Source: Crotophaga sulcirostris
Taxonomy: Eukaryota; Chordata; Aves; Cuculiformes; Crotophagidae
NCBI GenBank assembly: GCA_013397455.1
Contig: VYZB01000280.1
Span: forward strand, 9,816-73,815
DNA: 64,000 bases
Direction of reading: 5' to 3'
This document shows, piece by piece, positions 20,181 through 34,122 of the stretch; positions within the stretch are counted from its first letter, which is position 1, and each line of letters starts with the position of its first letter. A program made the translations under genes and the position numbers. Under the pieces are notes generated by a model. The model saw only the letters and a list, made by a program, of their open reading frames with translations, was not told where the DNA came from and did no database searches.

Positions 20181-23029
20181 ACTAGGGGAATTTATTTATG
20201 GAGCACTGGGAGAGGGAGGGCACTGAACGCATGGTGCTGCACAGGCAAATCAGAGCTGCTCCAGTTACCCCCTTGGACTATGCAGCCCAACCAGAAAGCC
20301 CCGGACCAGTGAGAGGCAGAGCCCTCTCCTGAGCATTGTGGGAGGTAAGAAGATGCTGCAGCAAAGCAGGGCCCAGGTTGAACCCCAAGGTGCTCAGGTC
20401 TGGATGTAGGATTCTGGATTCCTGTGCAAGGAAGAGGAGCTCCTGCTCCAGGCTGGACCGCATGGATGGGTTGGCAGTGCTCTGGCAGAAAGCTCCCACC
20501 TCTGCCCTGCTCAGCACCCCTCAACTCATTGGCACAGAGAGGAGAGCCCAGAGCTGCTGGGGTTGCACAAGAGCAGTAGCTGCTGTTCTGTGCTAGTGCA
20601 CAGGTTCCTCTGTACCATGAGAGCTGTGTGTGCCCAGGAATACTTACTGTGGTGCCAGGATTTTGCTACTCTTTGTAGCTGCAGGCTCATTTTACTACCA
20701 CACCTTCTCCTTTACTTCTGCCTACCATGAAGGCGAACACGTTCTCCAGCTCAGCAGAGGCCAGCAGCAAACAGAGGGGACCTTCCCAATGCACAGTGCA
20801 ACCACAACACTGCTCCTCAACCTCCACTGCCACCGTATCCTGTCGTGTGGGGTGTTGCTACCTGTGCTTCACCCTTATAACCTTATTGCTATGGCAAACG
20901 GCAGCAAGGCTCCCACAAGCTGTTGTTGTCTCCCCTCCATCAGAGGTGCAAAGATTAAGTGATTCAGCGAGGGTGATGCAGCCCAAGCTCAGTACTCTCA
21001 GCCCCTCACCTGCTGCTTTTTCCATGCCAAAGCTGAAACCAGCTTGGCAAAAGCATGTTTCCTCCAACAGGGACCTTGCAGACGGCTGCAGGTCAGCTCC
21101 CAGCTCAGGAATCTGACCTCATCCACCTGAGAGAGACCCTGTCTCTCCGAGCCACGTCTCCCTTTAGGAGCAACAGCACCATTGCTGCTAGTAACCCTCT
21201 GGTTGAATATTTGCCATGCAACTGGCTGATGAGTTACCAGTGCCTGATGGATGCTCAGCAAGATGCTAACCTGGCACACGGTGAATCCGGAGCCTCTCCA
21301 CGGTGTGCTGTGCTGCTGGGATTGATTAGAGGCAGCCTTGCTCCTGAAGGGGATTGACACAGCCTCAGCAATGATGATGTATGTGTACATATCTATTTAA
21401 TGAAATGCTAAATGATAGGCTAAATAACAGAAGCAACTTTAGCTTGATTTATTGCATGGAAATGAATAATGTTTGTCTCTGCAGTCAGCCATCTTGGCTA
21501 AGAACAGAGGTTACAAGCACAAATTGTAGCTAATTAACAGTAATTAGCACTTCTGAAATCCTGGATTTTGGCTCCTTTGCAGACACCAGTTGTGCAGCAG
21601 CGCGTGTCCCAGCTCACACAGGTCACCAGCTGAGGCTGCCGAAGGCTCATCACCTCTCCCTACCTGCCCCCCATCCACCCCAGCACTCCAGCACACACTT
21701 ATTCTGAAACCAGGCTGCTTTCCCAGGCTTGCTCCACTCCTCCTCTGCTCCCCCACTCGTGCCCCCGACCGCTTCAGCAGGGAAACGCAGCAGGAAAACC
21801 CTGGGATCCTCTGGCAGCCTCCTGGCATCAAAGTTAATCAGCCAACCCCTGATCTCATCCTTTCTGCAGGTTCTTGGATCCTCTTTTGAGTTCCAAGGGG
21901 ACCCGATCAAGTCCCTGTTAATCCTGATCCAGGGTGTTAGGTTGAAATCTCAAACTTCTGCTTTTTGCACACCTTTTCTACCCTGCACAGGCCATGATGG
22001 TGAGGCCTGCCAAGCTCCCAAAGACTGGCTTGCCTCCAGAGCCTGTCACAGCAGCAGAGCAGCTCTTCAGGGCTTCTGAAGTACCATCTGCCCTCAGCTG
22101 GTCACTTGGACCAGCAAAATGCCTTCCCTGGGCTCACAAAGCACGATGACCAAAGCTAAATAGGCTGCTTCTGCTCAGGCTCAGGGCTGCTCCAAGGCAC
22201 CGCTCCCGTTGTGGTGTACCAAGGGTTTGGTGCATACTGCTGTCATTAATAAAGCATCAAAAGCTCCTGAGAGGGAGAATGAGAGTTTGAAACTTCTTTT
22301 AAAAAACATATGTATATTAATAATGCACCAATTATTCATGAGGAAACCTTCTCCCCTTTCCCAGCAACTTCCAGGGCTCCTGTTTGCTCAGGTGCTGCCT
22401 GGGTGCAGTGCAATAGTCCTTCCCAGCGACCCAGCCTGGCCCAGCAGAGCCACTGGCACCAGCTCTCTGCTGGGAGAAGTACTGGCACTGTGCTTCCTGA
22501 ACCAGCAGCCAGCCTGGCACCAGCAGCACCCGGCACAGCCCTGCGCATCTGTTACCTGTCTCACTGCCAAAACCCTCCAGCGGAGCCAGGGAGCGGAAGA
22601 GCGGAGAGCAGCTCAGCAGCTGCAGCCCAGAGATCCGTTCCTGTGGTTGCAAACAGGCAGGTGAGCTTGGAGAGGAGCTGGCTCACAGGTCCTGTCAACC
22701 ACTGCCAGGTGTCAGAGAGCCAGGAGAGCCCTGGGGCTGATGTCTTGCAGGGAAGTGATGGGTCTCCTAGCAAACCCCAGCTCAGAGCCTCCTCAAGGAC
22801 CAGAGCAAGCTCTGCTTCAGTCCCCTGGAAGGGAAGAGCCCTTCACCCTCTGGGCAGACAGAGGAACTGCCCCGAGGGATCTGGATGAGGACTCTTGCTC
22901 TCCAGATGTGGGCTGTGCCACCCCTGGGCTCAGCCCAGCACGGGGAGGTTTGCCATTGCCTTTGCTGCAACTGCCTGGCCGTGGTGGGAGCCCTGGAGGG
23001 AGGCGCAGACAGCCAGACACCGATGTAAC

Positions 23030-23345
23030 AAGGATGATACCGGCTGTTCTCATGCCTCTCCTTAAAACAATATCTGAGAGTAATAGGTGGCTGTCATGCT
23101 TTGCAGGCCACCGTCCACTGAGGCAGAGCAAGATTTCGATGCTGTTACAGATTTTTACCTGTGTGAAATCTGGAGGTAATTTAATGGCTCACGAGAAAGG
23201 AAATAAATCTATTAGAATGGAATCGCTGTTTGTTTACTTATCTTGCCATGAACATCACCACGAGCAGCAGCAGCAGCAGGTGTATGTGCAAGCACCATTT
23301 ATTTACATAATAAAATTGCCAAGTAGATTTGTAGCTCAGGGGCAT
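23030..23345. promoter_or_regulatory. Candidate enhancer with forkhead and GATA motifs
   Basis: TGTTTAC (23231-23237) abuts TTATCT, a reverse GATA site (23238-23243), and TATTTAC (23300-23306) lies about 65 bases on. A (CAG)5 run sits between them at about 23264-23279. The block also has GGTAATTTAATGG and AAATAAATCTATTAG and no repeat similarity. Confidence 0.35.
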
Positions 23346-26300
23346 CCTCGCCTCTCTGTGTGCGTGCCTAACTCCCATTAGCACTAATGGCAGGCACTGT
23401 GTGCTCGGCAAGCGGGGAACAGACCCTCCAACTGCCCTGATGGCTGGTACTAAGAGATGGAGTGATGTAGATACCTCGATGTGTCCGTTCCTCTCCCCTG
23501 ACTCGGTCAAGGGATGGGATTGGCACCGCAGTGTCAAGCTGCTTTGCAGCCCTTCCCATCTGCGAGAGCTGTCGGGTCTGCTTGTCGTCCCTTGGAGAGA
23601 GGGGGGCAAGCAACAGATTCTCCACTCTCAAAACTTCTCCAGCAATCCCTGGAGCATCCAGCATGAGGTAAAAAGAAATGCAGAAAAAACCAGCCCCAGT
23701 GTGGAATGAATTCCTGTCATGCTCTGCACGGGGAAGTTTGTTTGTATTCCATAGGCAGCGGCGCTGAGCCTGCTGTCAGAGCCACGCTGGGAGAAAGGGC
23801 AAAACCCTGCCGAGATGAAAGAATGTGAAGCACTGGTACAGCCTCCCCTGGCATTTACACCTGGAAAAAAATATCACTCAAGGGCATCTCACAAAGAGCT
23901 GTGCTAATAAGGCACTCCTCTCCACGCTGTGTGGCTGCATCACTGGAGCGGTGCCGGGAATGCCAGCAGCATCTCCAGGTACCTGGGAGGCAAAAGCTAC
24001 AGATAAAACAAGTCTGATTTCAACCCAATAATTCTGAGCCATGGTTTCCCAACCCTGCTTCCAGCTAGGGGACAGGGGGAGTCAGGGTCTTGCTGCTGGA
24101 CAGATGAGGAGTGCAGCTACCCCCTGTCTCGGCTGATTAATCTGTGATACCTTCCCCTCACAGCTGTATTTTCCAAAGGCTCTCAGGCAGCAGGGTGAGA
24201 AGCTGGGATGATGCTTGCTGACCCCCACGCTGCACCTGGGTCTGCCCTTATAGTCTGCCTGCACATCAGATTTCCTTTGCCATCCTGAAGTCTGTTTGGT
24301 GCAAATGCCCCCAGCCATGCTCTGCTCTACAACCCCACCCGACCACTGTGAGTGGGCTCATGCCACCACGCACACCTGCCTCTGCTTCCAAGAGGACTTT
24401 TCTCCTGGGGGACCTTGCTCAATCCAAGTGCTCTGCCTAGCATAGGAGAGAAAGCAAGGCAGTATTTAGGCAGGGGCAGATTAACCTCTTATGTCACTTT
24501 GTCCTGCTGCACCATGCCTTTGCGCAGGATTCACCCCAAGGGTGCATCTTCTGGTCACCCTGGTTTTAAAGAACTGATGTTCCAAAGATAAAAAATCACA
24601 GGAAACTACAGGAGAGGAAAGATGTAGGTTAGTTTGGGGACAGTTTGCATTAAAATAGGCTGTAACTCCAGCCATGGAACTGCCCCAGTGAAGTTGTGCT
24701 GGACATATGAGGTGGGCTCTTGGTTGTGTACCAAAGTCTGGAGCCTTGGGTTCTGCACACAAAGTCAAGGCTGAGGGAACTCCAGTGGGAGAATTTCTGA
24801 TGCCTGTTCCTCATGCCCACGCTGATTGGGATGGGCAGGAGATGGGTGCAGAACATACACGCATCTGGTGGCTTTCTCCTTCGTGAAATGTGAAGCTCAC
24901 CTGGTCCTTGGCATCATTTCATGTTCCTTCATAGACACAGGGGATGCCAGGTGAACGCAAAGGGCTGGTTTAAGGCAGTGGTGTTGAAAACTCTCTAAAA
25001 CCCACAGATGAATGGAGCTAGCAGCTTCAGCTTCATCTGCAGACACTTTAGGGGAGTTTGGAAATCTACCACATCCCCTCCAAACCCCAAACATTCTCCT
25101 AGCCCCTGCAAGATGGGCTTCCCAGCATGCCCAAATGGCCAGCAGGTTTTGGCTGGCAAATACAAAGGCCCAGCTCTGTACTATTGTTCCAGGGTCTCAG
25201 AGATTGCTGCATATGGTCCCTCCTCCAGCCTTGGCTTGGGTTGGCATCAGCCCCCCCTTACATGACATATGCCAGCAGACAAAGTCCTGGGCACCAGCTT
25301 TCAGCCAGGAGAGGACAGAACCAAATGGATTAACAGAAAACTCAGACCTCAGCACAGTCTGGCAGCACCCTGGGCCCTGCCTGCTCCTGGCAGAGGTGCT
25401 GTACCTTATTTCTGGGTATGCTCTGCACATGTAGCTCAGCATGACCAGGAGCCTCTCCAACCCTTCAGGGCATCACAGGTCTGAAGGACAAGCAGCAGAT
25501 GAAGCCTCCCCTGCGTGGGGACGCTGCACACCCTGCTCCAAGGACACCACACTCCTCCAATGGCAAACGGCAGATAAAACAGCCAAGCCTTTGAATGCTT
25601 CTGCAAGCCAGGCAGCCAAGACTTTGCAGGTTCACTCAGCATTAGCAGGAACTCATGGGTGTCTGATATGACACAAGTAGGCTGGGTGGAGGGAGCCCCC
25701 CCCCACTGCTTACTGCCAGAATTATTGCAAATGGGTTTGCTCAGAAGACAAGCCAAAGAAGAAAATCGGTAAGAAAAAATGAAAACCTTTTTTTTTTCAC
25801 ATTAGCATTTGAATATTTATAGAAATCCCTGCAGAAAACAAGATAAAAAAGAAAATTCGAAGAGTAATAAATAAGTAAATGCTCCAAGGTGTGGCAGCCC
25901 AGCTGAATACAGCTGCACTCAGCTGGTGAAACTTTGAAGAGCACAGTAACCACGCGTGCACAGCTCAAAATAATAATTGTAATAATAAAAACATTAAACT
26001 CCTCTGCCTTGGCTCCTGCCCTCTGCAGAACAGCTGAGGGATCAATGACACCTTAGCTACAGAGAGCACTATCTTTTCTTTCCCATGCAGTGACCTGTCC
26101 CAGTCTCTGGTGAGACAAATTATTAAATAAAGCAGAGATAACGATAGGATGCTGTTGACTAAGAGAGGCAGCGGTGGAATGTGAGGAAAGATATCTGCCT
26201 TAAATTGTTTGCTTAAAAATACAGAAGCCTATGCTTTTGCTTACAGCATAATACCATTAGTCGTGAGTAAATATGTTCTCAGTTGTCTTGAGTGAAACCC

Positions 26301-28884
26301 AGAGGGATGACTCTTGCTGAAAGAGAAGAGCCTGGAGCAATCACATCCTTGCCTGCTCTGTCCCAATGCACGGTGTGTGCCAGAGCCTCCCAAAGCCAGA
26401 GCTGTACAGCTCTTCAAGCACTGTCACCCACCCGACCCACCCAAACCTCACCACTTAACGGCACTTGGTCTTGGATCACAGTTGCTAAAACTGATCCCTT
26501 ACTTTCTTGTGCTGGGGAAGGAAGGAAATCAGGTCCAGCAGTTCCCCTGCTCGTCCTACAGGCTGTAAGCAATTTGTGCAATTCCCCAGCCCTGCAGAAT
26601 GAGTTACAGCACCTTTCTCAGGAGCAGGCAGGACCCAGGATGCTGGCATCTCCATCACCTCCATTACCGCCCGAATCTGAAGAACATGTGGGGCATCCCC
26701 ACAGCCAGTGAAGCAGTCTTTCCCACCCATGTGTTGCTTTAGGGGAACTCCTGATGTGAAATGCTGTGCAAAGAAGCCCACCAGGACACAACGAGTGTGT
26801 GCAGCAGCTGGGAAATGGACCCACAGGACCATCAAAGGCAAAACCTGCAGCACAACTGCTTGAGCACCCCTGCTGAGCAGCTCCAGCTCTCTGCCTTGAC
26901 TCTTCCCAGCCTCTAGGAGGTGAAGCTCCTACAAAAGCTCTGAGTGAGCAAATTAGCAGGTTTAACTCCTGCCAGATCATTGCCAGAGCGAAACCTCCAT
27001 CCCAAGAGCTGGGCATGGCACTTTGAACAGGATAAGGCCAGGCAGCAGCAGGCTTGGCTTGGCAAGGAAATGAAGAGCGAAGCACAGTCTGTACAGAGAT
27101 CAAAACTCTTGTTTCGAGCAGAAAATTGACAGTCTGGCATCTGCAAAGCTGAATGCTTTGGGGTGATCTCTTCAACATTCAGTCTTAATCATTACCTTTC
27201 CTACCCTGATGCTCTGTGCCAGGGTACAGTAAATCCACCCCTCCAGTCACTGCTGTAGACAACTCTCTGCAGAGTTTATCCTTCTTGCTGAAGAGTCTTT
27301 CCAAAGCCCCATCATCACAGGCCAATCAGTGACAGAAAAGACACAACACTAGTCTTCACAGTGACTGAACCATGAGCACAGACCAGTGAGAATCCCTGGG
27401 GCCCCATTCAAGCCATACTCAAGACAACACGTGCTTTGACAGTGCCTGCAATGGGACCATGGCCCTGGGATCTCACTCAGCTGGGTCGATACTGACCTTT
27501 CCCTAAGGGGTTTTTAATTCTGCACTGGAGGAGACATGCTATTTATAAAGCAGTAAGTAGCCACTTGAACAAAAACCTTGCCAATGATCCAACAGGCTCT
27601 GCCAAGTACCATGAGAAACATGATTGTTCAGCCCATTTCTTTACCACGTCCTGCGCTCAGTCATGCTCTTCTCCTCTTAACCCACTTGCCAGCTTGCAAT
27701 TCTCCTGCTGGATCTTCTGACAGGCTTGCAGAACTCAGCTTGACATCTCTACAACATAACCCAGCTGGAGCTGCGGATGGGACTCCTTACATTAATCCCT
27801 GGGATGAGAAGTGAAGAGTCACTGCTGGCCATCAGAGCCTGAACAAGCCCCTCTCTGTTCAGGATGCAAGAGCGGCGCTGCTGTAGCACAGCTTGAAAGG
27901 TAAAAGCAAATAGAGACTGAGATGGAACAGCCTGGATTTTGGAGATGCGGGTGCCTGCTGTTCCCACTGTCTCTCAGCTGGGGTGCAATTGCTCCACGCC
28001 TCTGAAAATTGGACTCTGCGTAGCAGAGGTTCTCAAACAAGGGAAGGGTTGGCATCCAAGATGTTTGATACAACTAGAGCAGAGCTTTGTAGAGAGTAAA
28101 CACATTCTGTGCCAAAAGCTGCTCTCATTTACAGCTACAGAAATCCCAAGTCACTCTCTAAACTGCCGAAAACATCAGTCTTGCAAGCAGTAAAGGAAAC
28201 ACACGGGTTTTATTTTGCTGTGTCCTGATGACCCTAAGACTTCCAGCCATCAGGCAAACCTGGCAATGTTGTCTCCCCAAGGAGAGAGAATAAACACTGA
28301 GGCAGAAGCAGAAAAAGTGAATTCTCCCTCCGCAGAGTTAGAACTGTGTATGTGTGTGTGAGAGAGGAATATTTTGAGACTGTAAAGGAATCTTTACACA
28401 CGGCTGACAGAAACACAATGTCATCTTTCTGTTTTTACTTCTAGAAACACATTTTAAATGAGGGCTGGGTGGAAATGTGAGCCGAGCACACAGCTGGTCT
28501 GGCTTCACCAGACAGGCTGCCCAGTCAGTGCCTGCAGCCTCTGTCCTATGAAGATCCAGTGGGATCTCCTTCCTAAAGGAGCACATGGAGCTGTGTCTGG
28601 GGTACGCTTGGCATTGTTTAGGGTGTCCTTTCATGTCATTTGTGGGAACGTGGGTCCAAGTTATCAGCCATTAATGAAGCAGGTGAGTGTACCTCCTCCC
28701 TGCCTCTCACTCCCACTGCCTTTCAGTTCCAATGCTTGATCACGTACCTGGAAAGCGGAGATAGAGCCTTGCACAATACTCGCTGCCATCCTCCCCGACT
28801 CATGAGCTTAAGCTGTGACAGACTCAAAAAGAAGCTCCTTCAGCCCAGCTTTGGAGAGAGCCAACGCCTCATCCGGTGGGCTTA

Positions 28885-29065
28885 CTGAACCAGTAAGTCA
28901 CATCATCTGCAACACATTATAATTACGGAATCGTTTCTTTAAAAACAGAATTTGCATTAACTGGATTTATGACTAGGAAAGACACTGCAAACAAACAGAA
29001 AACCTGCAGATTAGGATGCTAATTAGATGCATTTCTATTTATAATCTGCCTTGATCAGGCTAAAG
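28885..29065. promoter_or_regulatory. Candidate noncoding element
   Basis: This AT-rich, non-repetitive stretch contains CATTATAATTACGGAATCG, TTTGCATTAACTGGATTTATG, GCTAATTAGATGC and ATTTATAATC. The homeodomain cores are dense. The call is from appearance only. Confidence 0.28.
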
Positions 29066-29812
29066 TATTTTCTGTTTCAGGTGTCAGTGCTACACCCATG
29101 AATGTAAGCAATTCCCTTGGTAGGGAAACACCTGCTTGTCTCTGGGGACAGGCGAGTGCCAGGGAAAAAGCCTATGGCAGAGTGATGGGGTGTGCACCAC
29201 TTGCTACTCCTCCTGCCCCTTCTCCTTGGAGACCAGCCTGAGAGGAGCAATGGGTCGTGTCTGGCCAGGGATGACCTGCCCAGGGTGTTTCCTACAAACA
29301 CCAGATTCCTCTGAGCTGGAAAACTGCAGGCAGTTTTGCCTTTTCAAATAGTGATGGTGTGGAAATCTCCACACCAGGGCTGGGAATGGCAAGGATCTGC
29401 AGCTGGCACCAACAGAGCTACCCAGATATGGACTGGAGAGCTCAGTCTGAATAGAACAGACACCAGGAGATCCCTGAAACCAGTCTGAAAGAGTCACTGG
29501 GCTTCTTCCCTTGACTGGGGATTCACGGCTGCAGCAAGAGCAGGTCCTATTTCTTGAGCAACCTGGGAACCACAGTGCTGAACAGGCTGCTCCCAGCTAA
29601 GCCAAGGCTTGTCCTTGGTGCCCAGGTTTGTAGATTGCAGTAGAAAGGCCTGAGCTGAGAGAATGGCACGTTCAGCAAGCACAGACAGACGCACCACGTG
29701 CTGCTGACTGCCCAAGCTTGGCAGCATCTGAAAGCCTGCCAGAACTGATGGGTGCATCTCATTTCTCCTGATGATGTCTTATTCCAGATTAACAACTTTT
29801 TCTTTTTTTTTT

Positions 29813-29824
29813 TTCCCACCACAG
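29813..29824. repeat. Poly(T) run, 12 bases
   Basis: A simple homopolymer next to a CCCACCACAG that mimics a + strand splice acceptor. No exon follows. Confidence 0.85.
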
Positions 29825-30825
29825 AGCTCAGTCTTTGACTGCAGAAGATCCAGAAGAAAAAAAGAGATAGCAGATCCAACCCCTTCTCCTTCTAAAGCCT
29901 TTAGTGATGGCATATGGGAAGTCTTTTGGGCCACAAGCATTATTATTAATAAGAATCTGAGGGGTTGTAATTGCCTAAAAGGATATAGCAAAAAATCCAT
30001 GATAAACCAGGACTTAGCAATGTGAAAAACAGCTACAAGGTTGTTTTTTAAATGTAGCTTAAGGAAAGAAACTTAAAAAGATACGAGTCATCATTTTGAA
30101 GTGTGCATCAAACAAGTTAAATAACTCTTACTTTCTTAACGACTTATTAATCAAAGTGCATTGATTCTTGAATCAGACTCTACTACCAACAAGCTTTCTA
30201 TCTTCTCCATCCTGATGCATGCATTAAGAGAGTTTTATTCTGACAGATACAATATAGCAATCAATAAAATCTTATTATATGGAGCTGAGATACATAGATT
30301 TGTTGCAGGATTTATGCACTACTTTCAAACCTGGTGCTATTTCATGTCTCAGCCTTAACCTGTAATTGAAAATAAATCTCCCTGAATACACCAGATTCTA
30401 ATTTTCTGGATGTATGGGCAAATCTGAATGGAAGCTGGCCTTCCCTCAGGGAGAAGTCTGCTTTCTGATCGTCTCACTTGCCCAGTGCACACCACAGTAT
30501 TGCCACACTCCTCTGGAGAAAGCACCCTGTCTGGCCCTGTGCAGGAAGGAAAACATGCAGGTAAATGGGCAGCACCTGGGCACCGCACTGTACAGCTCCA
30601 TCACACTCCTAAATCCTCTATCCCCTTCCTCACACCCCCAAAGCTGCTCGCTGCCTGGTGATTGCTGCCTCCTGGGCAGAGATAACACAATCTGACAGTG
30701 CCAGAGCCTGAGTGACACGAGCATCACGAGGCTGGCACGGATGAATAAAGATCATGGAGCGGGATGACCAGAGAAGCTGGTGTTTGCTGCTTTCCTCCAG
30801 CTCCCAGGGTTTGCTTGGTGATTGC

Positions 30826-31004
30826 TCATAGAATCATAGAATGGTTGGGGTTGGAAGGGAACCTTAAGGTCATCCAGTCCAATGCCCCTGCAGTGAGCAG
30901 GGACATCTTCAAGTCGACCAGGTTGCTCAGAGCCCTGTCCAACCTGACCTTGACTTTTTCCAGGGATGGGGCTTCTACCACCTCTCTGGGAAATCTGTGT
31001 TTCC
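30826..31004 (-). mobile_element. CR1 LINE 3' fragment
   Basis: TCATAGAATCATAGAATGG, then TTGGGGTTGGAAGGGAACC, TTCAAGTCGACCAGGTTGCTCAGAGCCCTGTCCAACC and ACCACCTCTCTGGGAAA, is an antisense CR1 3' end. Confidence 0.93.
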
Positions 31005-33424
31005 CACCCCCATCATAAAAGATCTCTTCCTTCCTTATTTTTTTCTTCCATCCTTCCTGCTCAGCAGCGTGTGAGTGTGCTTGGAGATTGCCTCTCACCT
31101 CTCAGGGCACAGGACAGCAGGGAAGGTATTGCAGTGACAGGAGACAGACAGCCATAGGCATTTTTCCTTTGGGTTTGCCTCCATCTCTGAGGGCTCAGTG
31201 CTGCTTGGGTGTACGACAGCAGGTGGATATCCAGCAGTTTCCCTGGAAATAGCTGGAGGGGACTTTGATCCAAGCAGCTCTGTCAACAGCGTTAATACAA
31301 TAAAAATAATCAAATTCACTCAGATGGAAATGAGAGAGATGGAGAGATAGGCAGCTGATGGTGCAAATCAGAGGGAAAAAAAGAGGATGGGAGCAACAGT
31401 AAATCACCTACGCAACACTATGAGTTCAGATGATTCTCAAAAGAGCCACGATCCTAAATTCATCAGAAAGTCACTGCAGCACCATGTCTTTTTGTCTGTT
31501 GCTTTTCCCCTAACACATACACATGCACTCATTCCTTCTAAAAGCGGAGGTGCAAAACAGGCACGTTTGCAGAGGGATTCCTGCACAGGTTTCCTGCACA
31601 GCGCATACACAGTGTTTGCTGCTTGTCCCAGTGAAGGAAACACAGGTTTGCAGTTGTTGCACTAAATGCCCAAGATTCCCCTAGAAATGCAGGAGCCTGC
31701 TGTGGAGACAGTGCTGGCGGCCACAGGCCACATTGCTACTTATTGTCCCCAGTGCTCAACAAGAGGTTGTTTTCTTGGGGAAGACAGTTTCACAGGAGAA
31801 AAGGGGTTTTTAATAAAGGAGCTGTCAATCAGAAAGGAAAATGACTGCTGCCATTAAGTGCTGACTCTTTTTGGTTCCTATACTTTCTGATCCCCCCTCC
31901 ACAATAACTCAATTAACAGCAAGAGGTACCACAAACAGAGAACTTCCCTGAGGAAAGTACTGGGGAAATCAATGACCTGCAGCCAGAAAAGACACAAAAA
32001 AATCAAGATTCCTATGTAAGCCTTGCATTGCAGGAAGAAGGCCAGAAAAGTATCCCATGGACCACTTCAGCAGGCACCTTGCAAGGTTTGAGCATCATCC
32101 CTCACCCTGAGGGCAGGGAACTGGTGCACAGACCACACAAGCCACCATGCAGCAGTCTCAGGCTAACTGCGATCACAAAATCAAAAGAGGTAATGAACTC
32201 CGGTGACTCTTGGCTTCATGTGTGTGAACTCTGAGGTTGGATACCTAGGGAGAGCCTCAGAGTGATGACACTTAGCAAAACCAGTAGGATGTGTCACCTT
32301 GTTAGATGGCAGCAATGCATGGGGATGGTATACACAAGAGCCCACGTTTGGTGCTGAGTATGCAGAGACATCACACTGCCTGGTGTTTAACAGCACAGTG
32401 AGTGCAAACTGCAGGACACCCTTTCCTGTGTGCCTCATCTCCATGCAGAGCCACCCCAGAGCAGTGCCCTTCCAGGGACGGACTCTCTGCGAGGTGCAGT
32501 ATGAGCAACACACAGGGGTTCCACTTGCAGTAATTATTCTTCATTTGCTGACTCACTGGTTTTTAGGATTGCCATTAATAATGACAGCTGAGGAGTTACC
32601 CACACTGTCTCCAAGTCTACCCTCTCCAAACCTCACCCCTGCTGCAGCTGAGAGCTCATTCCCTGCGTCCTTGGGGGACACGTGTGCCTGGCCACCACTG
32701 CAATCACATCATCTGTTTTAGATGGCTTGTAGTCACTTGGTGGGGATCCACATGAGGGTCTAGCAGTGAGAAGAACACGAGCATGGAGTCAGAAATATCA
32801 CTGTCTTGGCTTTGGGAGCACCATGTACACACACACAGCCTCACGTTTAAAACACTGACCTTTATGTCCTGGAAAAAGTAGATACAGCAGACTATAGCGC
32901 GGCAGCAGCCAGGCTTTGCCTCTTTCAGATTCTGCCAGTATGGTTTCCACTGAAGTTCCCCACTGCTGCTAAATGGGGGTAATTCACCCTCCAGATCCCA
33001 GTTGCTGTGATGGGACACAACCCCCTCATTTTCCTGAGGTGTTTTTTTACCACCACAGGGACGTTTGCCATCTCCGAGCGATCTCCAAAGGCTGTCACTG
33101 TGGCAGAGGCAGGCAGGGGGAGCAAGGGGAGACAGGACTTGCTCATGGCACTGCCAGTTGAATGAGGCTTGGGAGAAAAATAGCCCCATCGACCTGACAT
33201 CCGCAAGAGATGGAGCAAGCGGCCAGGAGAGGAACGAAAGGAAAGAAAGGCTGAGAGTGGGGGAACAGGATGGGGAGGAGAGTTAAAAGCCTGCTGTCCT
33301 CCCTAGGCAGCTGCAAGGATGTCAGAGAAGCAGCCTGGCTGGGGGTTGACCAGGCACCCCTAGACCCAGCCTGAACCACTCGTGCCTGTCTCCGTCCTCC
33401 CCCCCGCCCTTATTTCTAGCTCTG

Positions 33425-33765
33425 AGCTTTGCTCAGCTAGTGAAAGGGTTAAGTTTAATTTATACTGATTTCTATTTAATATCATTCTCTCCCCGTAGGA
33501 GCCGGCAGCTGTGAGCTGATTGTACTCTCTCATTATGCAGTCTGTATCACTAATGGCCTGTGACAAAGGCATGCCATCTTCCCGGCCTTACCCCCGAGAG
33601 CCAATTAAACACACATACTCCCTTCCTGTTTGCAGCGCATTACAATGAAATTAAACTGAATTTCAAAATCATTTTCTCCTAAAGACATCTCTTTGCAATA
33701 ATTAATGCATGCTATTGCTTTGCATCTGAAATATTCATCAGGAGTGTTGACTCAAAAAATTTTTA
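33425..33765. promoter_or_regulatory. Candidate conserved noncoding element
   Basis: This 340-bp repeat-free block has GTGACAAAGG (TCF/SOX-like), CAATTAAA (33602-33609), CATTACAATG, GAAATTAAAC, CAATAATTAATGCATGC (around 33696-33712) and GAAATATTCATC. It is among the most enhancer-like stretches of the large intron. Confidence 0.37.
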
Positions 33766-34122
33766 AAGCTGATTGCCCTGCACCCTGCACATCGCCTGAT
33801 GATGCTCCAGTCCCAGCCTGTGGTACCCACCCGGGATGGGGGACCTGTGGTGACACTGTTGGCAGGGCAGCTCTACGTCTGCTTCAGAATAACAATAATA
33901 ATAAATAACAGCTTCTTCAAGAACCATAAATAAATAAGATTACACAGGAGGCATCAGAAATCCAGCGTGACTCCTGACTCAATGGCACTGCTAACACCCA
34001 GTAAAAGAGGGGAATGGGAAAGCCAAGGCTGAGTGTATGTTATTAGGCAGAAATGAGCCATTCTGCCCTTTTTGCACTCAATAGATGAATCAGTAGTTGG
34101 GCTCAGTGCAGCCAGGCAAACG

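Noticed and set aside
22740..23381. 213-codon plus-strand frame
   Set aside because: It crosses a motif-dense noncoding block and a CAG run. Residues look random, with no domain and no splice logic.
29800..29900. Apparent polypyrimidine tract and CACCACAG acceptor on the plus strand
   Set aside because: The sequence following gives no frame with recognisable protein, and no matching donor was evident. A homopolymer is a common mimic.
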